Notes under the pieces: generated by a model
The model's input: the letters and a program-made list of their open reading frames with translations, nothing else
Told to the model about the DNA's origin: nothing
The model's database searches: none
In this document: positions 1-6,899 of the stretch, piece by piece
Layout: the number at the start of each line of letters is the position of its first letter
Numbering within the stretch: the first letter of the stretch is position 1
Origin: Thermomonas haemolytica
GTDB lineage: Bacteria; Pseudomonadota; Gammaproteobacteria; Xanthomonadales; Xanthomonadaceae
Direction of reading: 5' to 3'
Length of the DNA: 64,000 bases
Assembly: GCF_004346265.1 (NCBI RefSeq)
Contig: NZ_SMAP01000005.1
Span: forward strand, 1-64,000
Made by a program: the position numbers and the translations under genes

Positions 1-85
1 CGAAGACCTGAAACCCTTGATCTACAAGCTTCTCAAGCAGACGTCGATCCAGGAACTCATGCCAACTTTGGTCCGGAAAGGCTAG
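1..85 (+). CDS. 3' end of an unidentified gene (partial)
   Basis: An open frame enters from the left edge and ends at a TAG at 83-85. It encodes about 27 residues finishing in a basic tail (LVRKG). The stretch has fewer G and C bases at third positions than the genes that follow. It is too short to assign a family. It could also be a chance open frame, since the true gene start lies outside the window. Confidence 0.35.
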   Translation, partial: EDLKPLIYKLLKQTSIQELMPTLVRKG

Positions 86-187
86 GAATTACCAAGTATT
101 TTTCGTGCGGATGTCGATCCCGGGTTTTCCCGTTCGTCATGGATTGCAATGGCGGGGAACTTCCTTCCCCGGACGGAGGGCGTCGGC

Positions 188-607
188 ATGAAAGTGATGG
201 TGATGGTGAAGGCCACCGCAGACTCGGAGGCTGGCTTCATGCCCGGCACCGAGCTGCTGGAGGCAATGGGGAAATTCAACGAAGCGCTGGTGAATGCCGG
301 GGTGATGCTGGCGGGCGAGGGCCTGGCGCCCAGTTCGCGCGGCGTGCGGGTGGCGTTCGATGGCCCGCAGCGGCGGGTGATCGACGGCCCCTTCGCCGAG
401 ACGCGCGAGCTGGTGGCCGGCTTCTGGCTCTGGCAGGTACGTTCGATGGACGAGGCCATCGAATGGGCCAAGCGCTGCCCGAATCCGATGCCGGGCCCGT
501 CCGAGCTGGAGATCCGCCCGCTGTTCTGTTCGACCGACTTTGGCGATGCCTTCACGCCCGAGTTGCAGGCGCAGGAGCAGCGCCTGCGCGAGCGGCTGGG
601 GAATTGA
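188..607 (+). CDS. YCII-related (DGPF-domain) protein
   Basis: A 139-residue soluble protein of the YCII superfamily. The name-giving DGPF signature is at residues 66-69, followed by the typical ETRELVAGFWLW helix start. The start at 188 is preferred over an upstream ATG at 149 because a GGAGGG ribosome-binding site lies just before it and family members begin at this beta strand. DGPF proteins are known neighbours and presumed targets of ECF42 sigma factors, and a sigma factor of that type lies about 1.5 kb downstream on the same strand. Their biochemical reaction is not established. The next gene starts 30 bp after this stop, so the two are probably one operon. Confidence 0.85.
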   Translation: MKVMVMVKATADSEAGFMPGTELLEAMGKFNEALVNAGVMLAGEGLAPSSRGVRVAFDGPQRRVIDGPFAETRELVAGFWLWQVRSMDEAIEWAKRCPNPMPGPSELEIRPLFCSTDFGDAFTPELQAQEQRLRERLGN

Positions 608-637
608 ATGCAACATTCACGACAGGAGCACCACGCC

Positions 638-1084
638 ATGAAGATCGTCACCAGCCTCAGCTTCCAAGGCCAGTGCCGCGAAGCATTCGGGTTTTACGCC
701 GAGGTCCTCGGCGGCAGGATCACCCGGGCCATGACCTATGCCGACGCCCCGCCGGACATGCCCATCGCCGATGACAAATACAGGGGCTGGCTCATGCACT
801 GCTGGCTGGAGGTCGGCGACCAGGCGCTGATGGGCGCCGACATGGACACGGCCTGGGCGCCCAATATCGATAAGCCCAAGAATGGTTTCGATGTCACCTT
901 GCACACCGAGGACCGCGCGCAGGCGGCGCGCTGGTTCGAACGGTTGTCCGAGGGCGGCCGTGTCGTGATGGCGTTCGGCGAGACGTTCTGGTCGCCCGGC
1001 TTCGGCTCGCTCATCGACAAGTTCGGCATCCCGTGGATGATCAATGTCGTTCCCCCGCCGGGCTGGGCGCCATCGCAGGCCTGA
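638..1084 (+). CDS. VOC-fold protein, PhnB / 3-demethylubiquinone methyltransferase-like
   Basis: A 148-residue single-domain protein of the vicinal oxygen chelate fold, in the PhnB-like branch (often mislabelled 3-demethylubiquinone 3-methyltransferase). It has the opening FQGQCREAFGFYAEVLGG, the central GWLMHCWLEVGDQALMGAD strand and the closing FGSLIDKFGIPWMIN, all typical of the family. The start at 638 follows an ACAGGAG Shine-Dalgarno. An in-frame ATG at 608, directly after the DGPF gene stop, is less likely. Members of this branch usually have no demonstrated enzyme activity. Its place between a DGPF gene and an ECF42 sigma factor suggests it belongs to that regulatory module. Confidence 0.85.
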   Translation: MKIVTSLSFQGQCREAFGFYAEVLGGRITRAMTYADAPPDMPIADDKYRGWLMHCWLEVGDQALMGADMDTAWAPNIDKPKNGFDVTLHTEDRAQAARWFERLSEGGRVVMAFGETFWSPGFGSLIDKFGIPWMINVVPPPGWAPSQA

Positions 1085-1119
1085 TCCGTCCCTGTTTTCA
1101 TCTCACTCAAGGAAGCACC

Positions 1120-1521
1120 ATGCCCCGCAATCTCTACGTCACCCTGCCGGTCAAGGATCTCGAGCGCAGCGTCGATTTCTTCGAGGCACTTGGGTTTTCG
1201 TTCAATCCGGACTTCACCAGCGAGCACGGTGCCGCGCTGGTCATCAACGAGCGGGCCAATGTCATGCTGGTGTCCGAGGACTTTTTCTCCACCCTCTCCA
1301 AGGTGCCAATCACCGATCCGCGCAAGGCCACCGAGGCCCTGTTCTCGCTGTCGCTGGACAGCCGGGAGGAAGTGGATGCATTGGTGCGCAAGGCGATCGC
1401 GGCCGGCGCCACCGAAGGCCATGACCCGGAAGACCTGGGCTTCATGTATTCGTGGGCCTTCGTGGATCTGGACGGCCACCAGTGGGGCGTGTTCCACATG
1501 AATCAGGCGCCGCCGCACTGA
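1120..1521 (+). CDS. VOC family protein (glyoxalase/extradiol dioxygenase-like)
   Basis: A 133-residue VOC-fold protein. The N-terminal strand-helix LPVKDLERSVDFFEALGF and the C-terminal SWAFVDLDGHQWGVFHM are characteristic of small lactoylglutathione-lyase-like proteins that bacterial genomes carry in many copies. The start at 1120 follows AAGGA at 1109-1113. It lies 35 bp after the preceding VOC gene, in what looks like a three-gene operon (DGPF, PhnB-like, VOC) originally leading into the ECF42 sigma factor. The substrate is unknown. Confidence 0.82.
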   Translation: MPRNLYVTLPVKDLERSVDFFEALGFSFNPDFTSEHGAALVINERANVMLVSEDFFSTLSKVPITDPRKATEALFSLSLDSREEVDALVRKAIAAGATEGHDPEDLGFMYSWAFVDLDGHQWGVFHMNQAPPH

Positions 1522-1586
1522 GCAGGTGCTTGCGCCCTGGCGGCGGGCGATAGTGTGATCGGCGTGTTAGGCGCCAAGGAGACATC

Positions 1587-2027
1587 ATGGCAGTCAAGCG
1601 TATGGACAACGTCGGCATCGTGGTGGAAGACCTTGATGCCGCCATCGAGTTCTTCGTGGAGCTAGGTCTTAATCTCGAAGGTCGCATGCCCATAGAAGGC
1701 GATTGGGCCGGCCGCGTCACCGGTCTGCATGGTCAGCGCGTCGAGATCGCCATGATGCGCACTCCCGACGGCCACAGCCGTCTTGAGCTCTCGCGCTTCG
1801 ACGCCCCCGCCATAGCGTCCGACCACCGCAAAGCCCCGGTGAACTCCTTGGGATACCTGCGCGTCATGTTCACCGTCGATAACATCGACAACACTCTCGT
1901 CCGGATCGGGAAGCTTGGTGCGTCAGTGGTCGCTGAAGTCGTCGATTACCAAGACATCTACCGGCTTTGCTACATCCGTGGTCCTGAGGGGATTCTCATC
2001 GGGCTTGCCCAAGAGCTCAGGCAGTAG
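1587..2027 (+). CDS. Cassette-encoded VOC family protein
   Basis: A 146-residue VOC-fold protein opening with MDNVGIVVEDLDAAIEFF and closing with IRGPEGILIGLAQEL, resembling glyoxalase/bleomycin-resistance/dioxygenase proteins. VOC proteins are a well-known cargo of integron cassettes. The ribosome-binding site AAGGAGA lies directly upstream, only a few bases inside the cassette edge. Codon use (CTT, TTG, TCT, ATA) differs from neighbouring genes, consistent with transfer. It is not closely similar to the two other VOC genes nearby. The substrate is unknown; metal-ligand positions are not clear enough to call it catalytic. Confidence 0.85.
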   Translation: MAVKRMDNVGIVVEDLDAAIEFFVELGLNLEGRMPIEGDWAGRVTGLHGQRVEIAMMRTPDGHSRLELSRFDAPAIASDHRKAPVNSLGYLRVMFTVDNIDNTLVRIGKLGASVVAEVVDYQDIYRLCYIRGPEGILIGLAQELRQ

Positions 2028-2049
2028 ACTTGAGCATGGTCGCATTGGC

Positions 2050-2103
2050 ACCTAACAATTCATTCAAGCCGACGCCGCTTCCCGGCGCGGCTCAACTCAG
2101 GTG
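2050..2103 (+). repeat. attC recombination site (59-base element), 3' end replaced
   Basis: The R'' box ACCTAAC (2050-2056, fits RYYYAAC) is followed by AATTCATTCAAGCCG, then an imperfect inverted repeat around CGCCGCTTCCCGGCG, and CTCAACTCAGGTG. This order and much of the wording match attC sites of the aadA type. The R' box would be completed by the TTAGGC at the cassette's own left edge (1567-1572) in the circular form. In the integrated form it is replaced by the sigma factor start. Confidence 0.78.
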
Positions 2104-3372
2104 ATGACCGTCGATGCCCTCCATCGCCGCCTCGACGCCCTGTGGCGAATGGAATCGCCCAGGCTGCTGGCGCGACTGGCGCGCATCACCGGCAACCTGG
2201 ACACCGCCGAGGAACTGGCGCAGGACGTGCTCCTCGCCGCGCTGGAGCGCTGGCCGCGCGACGGGGTGCCCGACAACCCGGCGGCGTGGCTGATGCAGGC
2301 CGCCAGGCACCGCGGCATCGACCACCTGCGCCAGCGCCGGCTGCACGCGCGCAAGCAAGACGAATTCGGCATCGAATTGACGCTGCACGGAGCCGACATG
2401 CAGGGCGACGAGGCGGAGCGGCGGGCGGAGGACGACATCGGCGATGACCTGCTGCGGTTGGTGTTCGCCAGTTGCCATCCGGTGTTGCCGATGGAGTCGC
2501 GGGTGGCGCTGACCCTGCGCCTGCTGGGCGGCCTGACTACCGCCGAGATCGCGCGCGCCTTCCTGCAGCAGGAAGCCACGGTGGCGCAGCGCATCGTGCG
2601 CGCCAAGCGCACGCTGGCCGAGAAGCAGGTCGCCTTCGAGGTGCCGCGCAAGGCCGCGTTGCCGGCCCGTCTCGACGCCGTGCTGGAGGTGGTCTACCTG
2701 GTCTTCAACGAAGGCTATGCGGCGACCAGTGGCGACGACTGGATGCGTCCCGCGCTGTGCGAGGAGGCCTTGCGACTGGGGCGCGTGCTGGCAGGCTTGC
2801 TGCCGCGCGAGCCCGAGGTGCTCGGCCTGTTGGCCTTGATGGAGCTGCAAGCCTCGCGTATCCCGGCGCGTACGCGCGAGGATGGCACTCCCGTGTTGCT
2901 GGCGGAGCAGGACCGCGCGCGCTGGGACCGGCTCCAGGTCCAGCGCGGTTTGCAGGCGCTGGCGGCGGCGCAGCGGCTGGGCGGTGCGGATGGTGCGTAT
3001 GCGCTGCAGGCCGCGCTGGCGGCCTGCCATGCGCGCGCGCGCCACTTCGAGGACACCGACTGGGCCGGTATCGCCGCGCTGTACGCGCGCCTGCTGCGGG
3101 TGCAGCCGTCGCCGGTGGTCGCCTTGAACCACGCCGTGGCGGTGTCGCGCGCGCAGGGCGCGGCGGCGGCGCTGCCGCTGGTCGAGACGCTGGCGGCAGG
3201 CGGGGCACTGCGCGGCTATCCGCCGCTGCATGCGGTGCGCGGGGATCTGTTGGCGGCGCTGGAGCGTTACGGGGAGGCCCGCGCAGAGTTCACTCGGGCG
3301 GCAGAATTGACCGGCAATGCGCGCGAACGGCAGGTGCTGCTCGCGCGTGCTGCCGACTGCGAAGCGGGCTGA
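2104..3372 (+). CDS. ECF42-type RNA polymerase sigma factor with C-terminal extension
   Basis: A 422-residue sigma factor. Residues about 1-170 carry sigma region 2 (ARITGNLDTAEELAQDVLLAALERWP) and region 4 (VALTLRLLGGLTTAEIARAFL). The remaining about 250 residues form an alpha-helical extension containing the diagnostic LVFNEGYAA segment (DUF6596) and TPR-like helices. This architecture defines ECF group 42, in which the extension replaces a separate anti-sigma factor and DGPF genes are the usual neighbours; the DGPF gene here is at 188-607. The ATG at 2104 directly abuts the integron cassette, and the GTG at 2101 is cassette sequence. No good Shine-Dalgarno is visible, so the insertion may have altered transcription and translation. 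Confidence 0.88.
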   Translation: MTVDALHRRLDALWRMESPRLLARLARITGNLDTAEELAQDVLLAALERWPRDGVPDNPAAWLMQAARHRGIDHLRQRRLHARKQDEFGIELTLHGADMQGDEAERRAEDDIGDDLLRLVFASCHPVLPMESRVALTLRLLGGLTTAEIARAFLQQEATVAQRIVRAKRTLAEKQVAFEVPRKAALPARLDAVLEVVYLVFNEGYAATSGDDWMRPALCEEALRLGRVLAGLLPREPEVLGLLALMELQASRIPARTREDGTPVLLAEQDRARWDRLQVQRGLQALAAAQRLGGADGAYALQAALAACHARARHFEDTDWAGIAALYARLLRVQPSPVVALNHAVAVSRAQGAAAALPLVETLAAGGALRGYPPLHAVRGDLLAALERYGEARAEFTRAAELTGNARERQVLLARAADCEAG

Positions 3373-3377
3373 AACAC

Positions 3378-3401
3378 CGAAGCCGCCCGCAGGTGGCTTC
3401 G
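3378..3401. terminator. Hairpin between convergent genes
   Basis: CGAAGCC (3378-3384) pairs with GGCTTCG (3395-3401), with two further inner C-G pairs. It sits 5 bp after the sigma factor stop and before the convergent DUF3016 gene. There is no T-run, so it is a probable rather than certain bidirectional terminator. Confidence 0.5.
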
Positions 3402-3429
3402 AGGATTGGCCCGGGCGGCAGGCGTCGGG

Positions 3430-3984
3430 TCAGCGCGCGGGCGCGGGGAATTCGCGGCGCAGCCAGGTATCGATCATGCGCTTCTCGTAGCGCAGCGGGT
3501 CGGTGTCGTTGATCATCCCGGGATTGACCAGGAACGCCGGGTCGGTCAGCTGGCGCTGGCCTTCCGCCACCACCTTGCCGGTGGCGTCGAATTCGCGGAA
3601 GCGCACCGTCATCCGTGGCGGGTAGATGTCGCGGATGATGCGCACGTCCTGCGCGCCAATGCCGCGCCACGGCTCGTACTGGCCGGCGCGCTTGATGTCC
3701 TCGATGGTCAGTTCCAGCCGGTAGCCCGGCGGCAGCTGGCGTGCCGCCTGCTTGCGCATGTACTGCGCCAGCTGCAGCAGCCAGTCGCCCTGGGCGGCGG
3801 CCTGGCGGTTGCCGCTGGCGGTGAGCTCGCTGAACTCGGCCGGATTGGACCAGGCCACGCTGACCGGGCCGGAGGCCGGCAGCGCGCGGGGGGCGTTTGT
3901 CGCCAGCATGCTGCTGCCGCCGGTCGCGGTGGCGCAGCCGGCCAAGGCCAGGCTGAGGGCGAGGGTGGCGAGGACGATGCGCAT
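3430..3984 (-). CDS. DUF3016 family lipoprotein
   Basis: A 184-residue exported protein. It has a signal peptide with the lipobox LAGC at about residues 14-17, so it is probably a lipoprotein. The mature part shows the DUF3016 pattern: VSVAWSNPAEFSEL, a long helix LLQLAQYMRKQAARQLPPGYRLELTIEDIKRAG, then a region on the direction and sign of the strand RMTVRFREFDATGKVVAEG. Family members are periplasmic and of unknown function. It is monocistronic, convergent with the ECF42 gene. Confidence 0.8.
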   Translation of the reverse strand: MRIVLATLALSLALAGCATATGGSSMLATNAPRALPASGPVSVAWSNPAEFSELTASGNRQAAAQGDWLLQLAQYMRKQAARQLPPGYRLELTIEDIKRAGQYEPWRGIGAQDVRIIRDIYPPRMTVRFREFDATGKVVAEGQRQLTDPAFLVNPGMINDTDPLRYEKRMIDTWLRREFPAPAR

Positions 3985-4057
3985 GGCCGGACTCCGCGTT
4001 GGGCGAGGCCTGCAGTGTGCCGCCGCCGGTGCGGGCCGGGTAGGCGGCGTGGCCGGG

Positions 4058-4318
4058 TCAGTCAGCCGCCGTTTCGCCGGCGCTGTCCAGGAACCAGGCT
4101 TCCACCGTGCCCTTGAGCTTCATGGTCATCGGCATGCCGCGGCGATCCAGCGCGCGGCCCACCTGCACCCGCACCCAGCCTTCGCTGATGCAGTATTCCT
4201 CGACGTTGGTGCGCTCGGTCCCGTTGAAGCGGATGCCGATCCCGCGCTCCAGCAGCTCGGGCTGGTGGAACTTGCTGCGCGGGTCGTTGGAAAGGCGGTC
4301 GGGCGGGGTGTCGGACAT
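4058..4318 (-). CDS. DUF3297 family protein
   Basis: An 86-residue cytoplasmic protein matching the small DUF3297 family of Proteobacteria: start SDTPPDRLSNDPRSKFH, then GIGIRFNGTERTNVEEYCISEGWVRV and a short MTMKLKGTVEAWF strand. No function is established for the family. It is a single gene between the DUF3016 lipoprotein and a small membrane protein, all on the minus strand. Confidence 0.8.
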   Translation of the reverse strand: MSDTPPDRLSNDPRSKFHQPELLERGIGIRFNGTERTNVEEYCISEGWVRVQVGRALDRRGMPMTMKLKGTVEAWFLDSAGETAAD

Positions 4319-4369
4319 GGGCAGGCTGCAGGCATGGGAGGGGCCGACAGCATACCCGCCGGCGGGCGC

Positions 4370-4696
4370 TCAGCCGAGCTTGCGCGTGGCCGCGAACGAA
4401 GCCAGGTTGCCCAGGCCGACCGCGCCGACCAGCACCGCGATCACGCCCGGGGTGATCTCCCGCCAGCCGGCCGCCTCGACGATGCCGAAGCCCAGCGCCA
4501 GCAGGACCAGGGTGATGCCCCAGCGCAGCGACGACAGCCGGCGGTTGGTCTCGTCGGCGCGCAGGATGCTGGCGACCAGCTCCGGCGAGCCGTTGCTGGA
4601 GACCAGCTGCTTGCGCACGCGGGCGTCGACCACCGCCTTGATGGAGTAGGCGATGGAGACGAACAGGGCGATGGGGATGAGCAGTGCGAAATCCAT
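4370..4696 (-). CDS. Small inner-membrane protein (DUF6249-like)
   Basis: A 108-residue membrane protein. A hydrophobic helix at residues 2-22 (FALLIPIALFVSIAYSIKAV) is followed by a charged region with ELVASILRADETNRR, then two more membrane segments in the C-terminal half. The start at 4696 is chosen because AGAGGA lies upstream and the longer reading adds only arginine/proline-rich sequence. It is transcribed divergently from an ECF sigma factor, an arrangement seen in related genomes. The family assignment is from memory of the sequence pattern; function is unknown. Confidence 0.68.
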   Translation of the reverse strand: MDFALLIPIALFVSIAYSIKAVVDARVRKQLVSSNGSPELVASILRADETNRRLSSLRWGITLVLLALGFGIVEAAGWREITPGVIAVLVGAVGLGNLASFAATRKLG

Positions 4697-4789
4697 GGGG
4701 TGTCCTCTGGGTTGCGGCCGGGCTGGCCGTTCGGGCAAAGGGATACGGGCGCGGCGCGGCCGGTTGCGGCGGGCGGACAAAAAATCGTT

Positions 4790-4816
4790 GCAACCGAACC
4801 CGCCCCGGGCGTATCC
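4790..4816 (+). promoter_or_regulatory. Possible ECF-type, near-leaderless promoter
   Basis: GCAACC at 4790-4795 and CGTATC at 4810-4815 are spaced like ECF sigma -35 and -10 elements. The predicted transcription start would fall at or within a few bases of the ATG at 4825. Self-regulation by the downstream sigma factor is a guess. Confidence 0.3.
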
Positions 4817-4824
4817 CATGCGGC

Positions 4825-5391
4825 ATGGATGCCGATCGCGCCCTCGTCGACGCCGTGCTCGCGGACCGCCCCGGTGCGTTCGAGCAGCTCGTGCGCGATT
4901 ACCAGGGCCTGTGCTGGCACGTCATCCAGCGCATGGTGCGCCACCCCGAGGACACCCGCGAGTTGTGCCAGGAGGCCTTCCTGCGGGTGCACCGCTACCT
5001 GCACCAGTACCGCTTCGACAGCCCGCTGAAGTCGTGGATCGGGCAGGTGGCCTATTCGGTCGCCAAGCGCCACCTCGAGCGCAAGCGCATCCCGCTGGCC
5101 GAGCCCGCGGGCGACGAGGATGGTGTGTGGCTGCTCGACAACCTGGGCGACGACGTGGACCTGGAGGGCGCGCACCTGCGCGGCGAGGACGCGCGCTTGC
5201 TGCATGCCGCCATCGAGCGGCTGACCCCGCTGCAGCGTACGGTCCTCACCCTGTACCACCTGGAAGAACTGCCGATCAGCGAGATCGCGACCATCACCGG
5301 CCTGGCCGAAGGCACCATCAAGAGCCATCTGTTCCGCAGCCGGAACAAACTGCGCGAGCTGCTGGCCCCGCGCATCGGAGTTGCCGCATGA
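4825..5391 (+). CDS. ECF RNA polymerase sigma factor (RpoE/SigW-like)
   Basis: A 188-residue sigma-70 family protein with region 2 (FEQLVRDYQGLCWHVIQRMV ... DTRELCQEAFLRVHRYL) at about residues 20-75 and region 4 (LTPLQRTVLTLYHLEELPISEIATITGL) at about 130-175. The start at 4825 is used because the reading before it is low-complexity and not sigma-like. The stop overlaps the start of the next gene as ATGA, indicating translational coupling to a small membrane protein that may be its anti-sigma factor. Confidence 0.9.
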   Translation: MDADRALVDAVLADRPGAFEQLVRDYQGLCWHVIQRMVRHPEDTRELCQEAFLRVHRYLHQYRFDSPLKSWIGQVAYSVAKRHLERKRIPLAEPAGDEDGVWLLDNLGDDVDLEGAHLRGEDARLLHAAIERLTPLQRTVLTLYHLEELPISEIATITGLAEGTIKSHLFRSRNKLRELLAPRIGVAA

Positions 5392-5816
5392 AACCGCACG
5401 ATGCCCTTCCGCCCATCGACGAGGTCCGCTGGCAGGCGCAGGAATTGGCCCGGCGAGGCGATCCCGGAGCCGATCCGCTCGACCTGCGTATCGCCCATGC
5501 GCTGCGGCAGGCCCCCGCGGTGGAGCTGCCTGCCGATTTCGCGGTGCAGGTGGCGGCGCGCGCGCGCGCCGACGCCATTGCCGGCCCCGACCTGGAGGCC
5601 TGGCTGCTGCGCGCGCTGGGCGTGGTGTTTGCGCTGTCCGCCGCGGTGGTGGTGGCGTGGTTCGGCCGCGGCTGGGTGGCGGAGCTGGTGCAGGTCCTGC
5701 CGGGCGGGCGCGATGCGCTGGGGTGGTGCGTTCTCGCGGCAGGCTGCCTGCTGGCGGAGCGTGGACTGGAACTGCTGCATCGCCGCACGCGTGGCGGCCA
5801 CGCCGCGATCGGTTGA
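5388..5816 (+). CDS. Small membrane protein coupled to the ECF sigma factor (possible anti-sigma)
   Basis: A 142-residue protein with a cytoplasmic N-terminal half of about 65 residues followed by two membrane segments, at about residues 70-93 (ALGVVFALSAAVVVAWF) and 107-125. It starts inside the sigma factor stop codon (ATGA). Position, size and topology fit an anti-sigma factor or sensor. No zinc-binding HxxxCxxC motif is present, so it is not a ZAS-type anti-sigma factor. Function is inferred from context only. Confidence 0.7.
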   Translation: MKPHDALPPIDEVRWQAQELARRGDPGADPLDLRIAHALRQAPAVELPADFAVQVAARARADAIAGPDLEAWLLRALGVVFALSAAVVVAWFGRGWVAELVQVLPGGRDALGWCVLAAGCLLAERGLELLHRRTRGGHAAIG

Positions 5817-5837
5817 CCCTCCGGCTACACTGCGCGG

Positions 5838-6899
5838 ATGCCCTCCGCGTACCGCGATCCCGCCCTCGACGCCCTGCTGCATCCGTTTGCCTCCGGCCAG
5901 CTGCACTGGCCCGAGCGCTGCCTGTTCCTGCGCGCGCGCGAGGGCGCGGCGCTGCATGCGCGGGGCCTGCGCGGGCTGGCGGCGACGCAGCCGTTCCGGC
6001 CCGAGGCCGCGCGCCTGCAGCGGCTTGGCATCGAGCTGCTGGATGAGGATGCGCTGCCGGCGGCGGCATTCCCGCTGGTGCTGGTGCTGCCGCCGCGCCA
6101 GCGCGAGGAGGCGCGCGCGCTGCTGGCCCGTGCCTGCGCCGCGGTCGCGCCCGGTGGCTGCGTGGTGGCCGCGGTGGCCAACGACGAGGGGGCCAAGTCC
6201 CGCGAGGCCGAGCTGAAGCAGCTGGCCGGCGCGGTCAGCACCCTCAGCAAGCACCACTGCCGGGTGTTCTGGACGACCGGCGATGCGATGGTCGATCCCG
6301 CGCTGCAGGCGCAGTGGGCGCAGGCCGATGCCCCGCGCACCCAGCCCTGCGCCGAGGTGCCCGGCGGCGGCTTCCTCACCCGCCCCGGCGTGTTCGCCTG
6401 GGACCGGGTGGATGCCGCCTCCGCGCTGCTGGCGGCGGCACTGCCGGCGGACCTGCGCGGCCGGGTGGCGGATCTCGGCGCGGGCTGGGGTTATCTGTCG
6501 CTGCAGGTGTTGGCGCGCTGCCCGCAGGTGACGGCGCTGGAGCTGTTCGAGGCGGATGCGCGCGCGCTCGCGCTGGCGGAGGCCAATCTCGCCGCGCCGG
6601 CACAGGCGCGCGGCGTGGCGCTGCGCCTGCATTGGCACGACGTGGCGGCCGGGGTAGCGGGGCCGCTTGATGCCATCGTCTGCAATCCGCCGTTCCACGC
6701 GCTGGGGCGCGGCGAGCGCCCGGACATCGGACGCGCCTTCATCGCCGCGGCTGCGCAGGCGCTGCGCCCGGGCGGCGTGCTGTGGCTGGTCGCCAATCGC
6801 CACCTGCCCTACGAGGAGGCACTGGGGGCCGGCTTTGGCCAGGTCGATACGGTGGCCCAGCAGGGCGGCTTCAAGATCGTGCGCGCGGTGAAGGCATGA
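5838..6899 (+). CDS. rsmC: 16S rRNA m2G1207 methyltransferase RsmC
   Basis: A 353-residue SAM-dependent methyltransferase. The N-terminal half matches the RsmC recognition domain (including VFWTTGDAMVDPALQ). The C-terminal half carries the SAM motif VADLGAGWGYLSL and the catalytic motif CNPPFH, which is diagnostic of guanine-N2 rRNA methyltransferases. The length is close to E. coli RsmC (343). It methylates G1207 of 16S rRNA in the assembled small subunit. The stop overlaps the next start (ATGA), linking it to a 16S pseudouridine synthase. Confidence 0.85.
   Translation: MPSAYRDPALDALLHPFASGQLHWPERCLFLRAREGAALHARGLRGLAATQPFRPEAARLQRLGIELLDEDALPAAAFPLVLVLPPRQREEARALLARACAAVAPGGCVVAAVANDEGAKSREAELKQLAGAVSTLSKHHCRVFWTTGDAMVDPALQAQWAQADAPRTQPCAEVPGGGFLTRPGVFAWDRVDAASALLAAALPADLRGRVADLGAGWGYLSLQVLARCPQVTALELFEADARALALAEANLAAPAQARGVALRLHWHDVAAGVAGPLDAIVCNPPFHALGRGERPDIGRAFIAAAAQALRPGGVLWLVANRHLPYEEALGAGFGQVDTVAQQGGFKIVRAVKA

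Larger units (their letters stand above)
1567..2103 (+). mobile_element. Single integron gene cassette at a secondary site
   Basis: The left edge is a GTTAGGC core site (1566-1572, cut after G1566). The right edge is the end of an attC site at G2103. The single gene inside starts 20 bp from the left edge and is followed by attC, which is the standard cassette order. Its base composition is lower in G+C than the genes on both sides. The right junction reads G^ATG, matching the G-W-T consensus known for integrase secondary sites, and the ATG is the start codon of the following sigma factor. Joining base 1566 to base 2104 would restore a continuous upstream region. No integrase gene is in the window, so this is a solitary cassette. 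Confidence 0.75.

Noticed and set aside
1-3400. A larger integron array or an integrase gene next to the cassette
   Set aside because: Only one attC and one core site were found, and no integrase-like reading frame is present.
4058-4826. Proline/arginine-rich minus-strand open frame over DUF3297 and the small membrane protein
   Set aside because: It is low-complexity shadow sequence in another frame of two compact, recognisable genes.
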